A stretch of 9,202 bases of DNA from Dialister sp. CAG:486. Its GTDB lineage: Bacteria; Bacillota; Negativicutes; Veillonellales; Dialisteraceae. Location of the stretch: contig FR879629.1 in the NCBI GenBank assembly GCA_000434475.1, forward strand, positions 26,161 to 35,362. Reading direction: 5' to 3'. The translations under genes were made by a program, and so were the position numbers. Below are positions 6,083 to 9,202 of the stretch, piece by piece. The notes beneath the pieces were generated by a model. It worked only from the letters and a program-made list of their open reading frames with translations, had not been told where the DNA came from and did not search any database. Within the stretch, counting starts at the first letter, position 1. Every line of letters begins with the position of its first letter.

Positions 6083-6111
6083 ACAATACCATAAATTCAT
6101 AGTTCAGTCAA
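6083..6111 (-). promoter_or_regulatory. Sigma-A-type promoter of csp
   Basis: On the minus strand the -35 box is TTGACT (6111-6106) and the -10 box TATTGT (6088-6083), with the ideal 17-bp spacer. Transcription would start near 6076. Confidence 0.75.
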
Positions 6112-6252
6112 CCAAAAACATGAGAAAATGCAGAGAATATATGGGATTTCAGCGTTTATGCAAAGACAGCAGAAAGGCGGCTGATAGCGTTTGACAGGAG
6201 AGGGGAAAACAGGGCGCCGTCCCCATAAACCTCACCATTCCTCGTTCTATTA

Positions 6253-6261
6253 TGCTATAAT
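6253..6261 (+). promoter_or_regulatory. Extended -10 promoter of the hslO-mtnP-mtnA operon
   Basis: TGCTATAAT (6253-6261) is a perfect TATAAT with the TGn extension, which makes up for the poor -35 region (CACCAT at 6233-6238). The start site would be near 6268, giving a leader of about 65 nt before ATG 6333. Confidence 0.65.
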
Positions 6262-6319
6262 ATATCCGATTTGTGCTGCTGGAAGAGCCATTCTCTCCGG
6301 CGAAAATTTCATGTGTACC

Positions 6320-6324
6320 AGAGG
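6320..6324 (+). promoter_or_regulatory. Ribosome binding site deciding the hslO start
   Basis: AGAGG lies 8 nt upstream of ATG 6333. The frame is open back to a GTG at 6273, but that lies only a few nt after the expected transcription start and has no ribosome site. Confidence 0.6.
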
Positions 6325-6332
6325 TTTTGACT

Positions 6333-7199
6333 ATGAATACGAATACGATTCAGCATTATCTGAGTGCGGACGGCATCCGTCTGACTGTCGCGGATACATC
6401 GAATGTATCCCTCGAAGCGGAAGCGATCCATCATCTGCCCCCGGCGTCTGCGAGGATCCTCGCGAAAGCGATGACAGGGGCAGCGATCCTCATCAATGAT
6501 TTCAAAAATCATGAAGGGATCTCCATCCGCTGGATGACAGGAAGCCCTTTGGGCGCGATCCACGTCGATGCCTATGACGGGCGCTTTGTCCGCGGTTTTC
6601 TGGACCATCCGGAAGCCGGAGAAGGCGTGCCTTGTGACGATGTGCATGAGGCTCAGCTGGCAGCAGCGAAGGGACAGCTCTTCGTGACGCGCTACTCGCT
6701 CCTGAAGCTCCCATATACGAGCACGGTGAACCTGTCTCACGGAGACATTTCGGCGTGCCTCACAGAGTATATGAATACATCTGAGCAGACGCTGTCGGCC
6801 GTGAAGCTGGATATCTCCATGACCGAAAAGGGCGATATCCTGCGCTCGGCGGGCTTCATGGCGCAGCTCCTGCCAAAAGGAAATATGGGCAGATTCGCAG
6901 AGCTTTTCCGTGAGCTGGATCGCTGGGACCTGACGAAGGATGCCAAGGAAGAAGGTTCTCTGGAAAAGCTTTTGGTCGAAGGCCAGTTCGAACTGCTCAA
7001 GGACGGCCCTTTGACCTTCCGCTGCACCTGCTCGGAGGAACGCATCAAAGGGACACTGAAGTCTCTCCCGGAGGCGGAGAAGCAGAGCCTGCTCGCCGAT
7101 CCCTCCATCGAGATCGTCTGCCCGTATTGCGATAAGAAATATACGATCGCTCGAGATACACTTTCTAAATGGTTCATGGAAGGAGATCATGTACAATGA
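6333..7199 (+). CDS. hslO: Redox-regulated chaperone Hsp33
   Basis: A cytosolic holdase chaperone switched on by oxidation plus unfolding stress. From ATG 6333 it is 288 aa, the usual Hsp33 length. The N-terminal globular domain is about 1-180, with family segments such as AKAMTGAAIL (44-53) and GRFVRGFLDHPE (83-94). A linker covers roughly 185-228. The C-terminal redox switch has all four zinc cysteines in the CxC...CxxC pattern: C231 and C233 (RCTCSEER), then C263 and C266 (VCPYCDKKY), with 29 residues between the pairs, inside the family's 27-32 range. Two extra cysteines, C101 and C142, are in the body. The gene has its own extended -10 promoter. Its stop TGA overlaps the ATG of the next gene in ATGA, so it heads an operon with mtnP and mtnA, an unexpected pairing for a stress chaperone. 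Confidence 0.95.
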   Translation: MNTNTIQHYLSADGIRLTVADTSNVSLEAEAIHHLPPASARILAKAMTGAAILINDFKNHEGISIRWMTGSPLGAIHVDAYDGRFVRGFLDHPEAGEGVPCDDVHEAQLAAAKGQLFVTRYSLLKLPYTSTVNLSHGDISACLTEYMNTSEQTLSAVKLDISMTEKGDILRSAGFMAQLLPKGNMGRFAELFRELDRWDLTKDAKEEGSLEKLLVEGQFELLKDGPLTFRCTCSEERIKGTLKSLPEAEKQSLLADPSIEIVCPYCDKKYTIARDTLSKWFMEGDHVQ

Positions 7200-7990
7200 A
7201 AAAAATCGCTTTCATCGGCGGCACCGGGGCGGAAAATTCTGTCCTGCTGAAGGACGTGACCGAGCATATCATCGAGACACCCTATGGCGAAGCGAAGTAT
7301 GAAGCCGGTTTCTTTGAAGGCAGGGAGATCATCCATCTCTCCCGTCACGGGGCGCATCACACGATCCCCCCGCACAAGATCAATTACCGTGCCAATATGT
7401 TTGCCCTGAAGATGCTTGACGTCGCAGCCGTCATCAGCACGACGGCCGTCGGCTCACTGAATCCGAACTACAAGCCGGGTGAGCTGGTGCTTCTCGACCA
7501 GTTCATCGATATGACGAAAGCCCGCGAAGGGACCTTCTATGATGGCGAGCGCTATGGCGTCGCCCATCTCGACATGAGCCATCCGTACTGTGCATCGCTC
7601 CGAGAAGCGATCCTTGCCGCCGGAAGAAAGGAAGGCATCACTCTACACCCGCAGGGGACCTACATCTGCACGGAAGGGCCGCGTTTCGAGACCCCGGCAG
7701 AGATCAAGGCATACCGCATGTGGGGCGCTGACGTAGTCGGCATGACGAATGTACCGGAGTGCCAGCTCGCCCGTGAAGCGGAGATCTGCTACGCAAGCAT
7801 TTCCATGGTCACGAATTTCGCTGCCGGCATCACAAAAGAGGAGCTGAGCCATCAGGAAGTCTTGGGCTGCATGGCAGAAAACAGCCGCAACATGTACCGC
7901 ATCGTGACCGACGTCTTCGAGACGTATGATGTAGAGAAGGACTGCCACTGCCGCCACGCCGCGGAAGCCTTCGGAGGATTTCACGTATGA
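7196..7990 (+). CDS. mtnP: MTAP-family nucleoside phosphorylase, probably 6-oxopurine (methylthioinosine/inosine) specific
   Basis: Splits a purine nucleoside with phosphate into free base and (methylthio)ribose-1-phosphate. It has 264 aa, typical of the trimeric PNP/MTAP family. Phosphate and ribose site motifs are GGTG (8-11), RHG (50-52), TTAVGSL (82-88), TEGPRFET (159-166) and VGMTNVPE (181-188). At the base site it reads VTNFAAG (205-211): Asn207 and Ala209 replace the two Asp of human MTAP (TDYD). This change is known to shift specificity from 6-amino to 6-oxo purines in bacterial relatives such as Pseudomonas MTIP, so use of MTA directly is doubtful. A CHC motif near the C-terminus (250-252) recalls the CxC of archaeal homologues. 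AAGGAGA (7180-7186) precedes the ATG, which overlaps the hslO stop. mtnA, the next pathway step, follows with another 4-nt overlap. Confidence 0.92.
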   Translation: MKKIAFIGGTGAENSVLLKDVTEHIIETPYGEAKYEAGFFEGREIIHLSRHGAHHTIPPHKINYRANMFALKMLDVAAVISTTAVGSLNPNYKPGELVLLDQFIDMTKAREGTFYDGERYGVAHLDMSHPYCASLREAILAAGRKEGITLHPQGTYICTEGPRFETPAEIKAYRMWGADVVGMTNVPECQLAREAEICYASISMVTNFAAGITKEELSHQEVLGCMAENSRNMYRIVTDVFETYDVEKDCHCRHAAEAFGGFHV

Positions 7991-9030
7991 GTGCGCTGCG
8001 CTCGCTTGCCTGGGAAGGTGAGAGCCTCCGCCTACTTGACCAGACGAAGCTCCCTACAGAGATCACCTATCTAAGCTGCAGGGACTACCGTGAGGTAGCC
8101 GATGCCATCCGCATCCTTGCGGTGCGCGGAGCTCCTGCGATCGGTGTCGCGGCCGCCTATGCCGTCGTCCTCGCCTATAGAGAGTGCCTTTTGTCCTCTG
8201 ATGTATCGGCTGCCTTTCACCACGCCTGCCAAGAGATCAGCGCGGCGCGTCCGACTGCCGTGAATCTGTCTTGGGCCGTTTCCGAGATGGAGAAGGTCTT
8301 CGATCGATATCCTGCCAAAGAAGCGGGAGATGCTCTCCTTGCAAAGGCCCGTGATATCGAAGCGGAAGATATTCACACCTGCCGGTCCATCGGTGAAAAT
8401 GGCGCAGACCTTTTCCAGGGAAGAAAGGGGCTTCGCATCCTGACCCACTGCAATACGGGAGCACTGGCGACGGCAGGCATCGGCACGGCCTTCGGCGTCC
8501 TCTCCGTCCTTCATGAGCGTGGGGCGATCGAGTGCGTGTATGCGGATGAGACACGTCCGCTCCTGCAGGGGAGCCGCCTCACCGCGACTGAGCTCATGGA
8601 AGGGCATATCCCGTGCTGCCTCATTTCCGATACGATGTCCGCTTCCGTCATGCGCGACAAGAAAATAGACGCCATCATCGTCGGTGCAGACCGCATCGCG
8701 GCGAATGGCGATACCGCCAATAAGATCGGCACCTATGGCCTTGCCGTCATGGCAGCCTACCACCATATCCCATTCTACATCGCTGCCCCGTTCTCGACAT
8801 TTGACTTCTCCATCGCCTCCGGCAAGAAGATCGTCATTGAAGAAAGAGATCCGGACGAAGTGCGGAAATTTGCCGGCGTCTACAGCGCGCCGAAAGACGT
8901 CCCTGTCTATAATCCCGCCTTCGATGTCACGCCGTTCTCTCTCATCGCCGGTATCATCACAGAAAAGGGCGTGCTGAAAGCGCCGTATGAAGAGACGATC
9001 GCGCGGTACAAGAAAGAGCTTTCAAAATAA
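7987..9030 (+). CDS. mtnA: S-methyl-5-thioribose-1-phosphate isomerase
   Basis: Converts methylthioribose-1-phosphate to methylthioribulose-1-phosphate; homologues also isomerise 5-deoxyribose-1-phosphate in the DHAP shunt. It has 347 aa, matching MtnA of Bacillus (about 350), in the eIF2B-alpha/beta/delta-like fold. Motifs are VRGAPAIGVAAAYAV (46-60), THCNTGALATAGIGTA (153-168) with catalytic C155, ADETRPLLQGSRLTA (186-200), and VGADRIAANGDTANKIGTY (232-250) with catalytic D235. These motifs separate it from true eIF2B subunits and ribose-1,5-bisphosphate isomerase. GGAGG at 7973-7977 precedes the ATG by 9 nt, and the start overlaps the mtnP stop in ATGA. No convincing terminator follows in the window, so the operon may continue, for instance into an aldolase or dehydratase gene; that is not seen. 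Confidence 0.95.
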   Translation: MSALRSLAWEGESLRLLDQTKLPTEITYLSCRDYREVADAIRILAVRGAPAIGVAAAYAVVLAYRECLLSSDVSAAFHHACQEISAARPTAVNLSWAVSEMEKVFDRYPAKEAGDALLAKARDIEAEDIHTCRSIGENGADLFQGRKGLRILTHCNTGALATAGIGTAFGVLSVLHERGAIECVYADETRPLLQGSRLTATELMEGHIPCCLISDTMSASVMRDKKIDAIIVGADRIAANGDTANKIGTYGLAVMAAYHHIPFYIAAPFSTFDFSIASGKKIVIEERDPDEVRKFAGVYSAPKDVPVYNPAFDVTPFSLIAGIITEKGVLKAPYEETIARYKKELSK

Positions 9031-9034
9031 AAAA

Positions 9035-9055
9035 GTGACTAGTGACTGGTGACTG
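9035..9055. repeat. Heptamer tandem repeat GTGACTR x3
   Basis: Three head-to-tail units GTGACTA, GTGACTG, GTGACTG begin 4 nt after the mtnA stop. The period of 7 matches the CTGAACC-type tracts elsewhere in the window, but the unit sequence differs. Confidence 0.6.
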
Positions 9056-9103
9056 GATTCTAGTAGCCAGGGATGAGCGACTGGGAGACATCAGACTCCC
9101 GCA

Positions 9104-9131
9104 CGGTCATTTCGAGCGAAATCGAGAAATC
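9104..9131. repeat. Imperfect palindromic intergenic repeat
   Basis: ATTTCG (9109-9114), AG, CGAAAT (9117-9122) forms a tight palindrome and is followed by a second half-copy, CGAGAAATCG (9123-9132). A related GCGAGAAATC occurs at 26-35. The pattern resembles dispersed GTCATTTCGAGCGAA-type intergenic repeats seen in bacterial genomes; this is a recollection and not a computed match. Confidence 0.4.
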
Positions 9132-9202
9132 GTTGTCATTCGCACTCAGGCACTCAATGGCAGAAAATCCGAAAACGGGAAGCCTGTTATCCGCAGAGAA
9201 GG

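Noticed and set aside
6120..6194. A 24-codon ORF between the csp and hslO promoters
   Set aside because: There is no ribosome site before its ATG and no recognisable peptide feature, and it lies in the divergent promoter region.
6191..6196. A perfect TTGACA hexamer upstream of hslO
   Set aside because: No -10 box is found 15-19 bp downstream; the hslO -10 is about 60 bp away.
6273..6332. Upstream GTG start for hslO adding 20 residues
   Set aside because: It is about 5 nt after the predicted transcription start, lacks a ribosome site, and Hsp33 proteins normally start at the ATG 6333 position.
6309..7196. A 295-codon minus-strand frame antisense to hslO
   Set aside because: Shadow of the hslO frame; the plus strand has the complete Hsp33 protein with its zinc motif.
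9083..9100. GGGAG...CTCCC hairpin as the terminator of mtnA
   Set aside because: The stem is only 5 bp and is not followed by a T-run, so the operon end cannot be set here.

Overview
The window carries eight protein genes typical of a housekeeping segment of an anaerobic Firmicute. Strong AGGAGG-type ribosome sites, a GC content that looks like about half, a short NfeD plus FloA pair, a hisS-aspS pair and an MTA-salvage pair suggest the Negativicutes (Veillonellales, Dialister- or Megasphaera-like). That placement is inferred from protein style and intergenic repeats; no marker in the window proves it. There are no rRNA or tRNA genes, CRISPR array, integrase, transposase or phage gene.

Layout. 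(1) 1-216: repeat-rich upstream DNA, a sigma-A-like promoter (95-124) and a leader that can fold. (2) 217-3469: hisS (histidyl-tRNA synthetase) and aspS (aspartyl-tRNA synthetase), same strand, 175 nt apart, closed by a perfect 22-bp-stem terminator. (3) 3470-3893: a 424-nt non-coding stretch with a duplicated terminator arm, a heptamer repeat, a REP-like double hairpin and a long inverted repeat, ending in the nfeD promoter. (4) 3894-5723: a short secreted/membrane NfeD protein and the flotillin-like scaffold FloA, separated by a highly foldable spacer. (5) 5744-5785: a bidirectional terminator shared with the convergent cold-shock gene csp (minus strand, 5830-6030), which has a clear promoter. 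(6) 6253-9030: a divergent promoter drives hslO (Hsp33), mtnP-type nucleoside phosphorylase and mtnA (MTR-1-P isomerase). These three genes are joined by two 4-nt ATGA overlaps and so are probably translationally coupled. (7) 9031-9202: repeat-type intergenic DNA.

How the genes fit together. HisS and AspS charge tRNAs; AspS has a His at the position linked to non-discriminating enzymes, hinting at indirect Asn-tRNA synthesis. NfeD and FloA form a membrane-microdomain pair. MtnP and MtnA are consecutive steps of 5'-methylthioadenosine / 5'-deoxyadenosine salvage. MtnP has Asn where MTA phosphorylases have Asp, so it probably takes 6-oxopurine nucleosides (methylthioinosine, inosine) and would need a deaminase encoded elsewhere. 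The link of this pair to the redox chaperone Hsp33 is the most unusual arrangement here.

No wholly new system is evident. The more interesting signals are the period-7 repeats in three intergenic regions, the duplicated terminator arm, the structured nfeD-floA spacer, and the substrate-specificity residues of AspS and MtnP.
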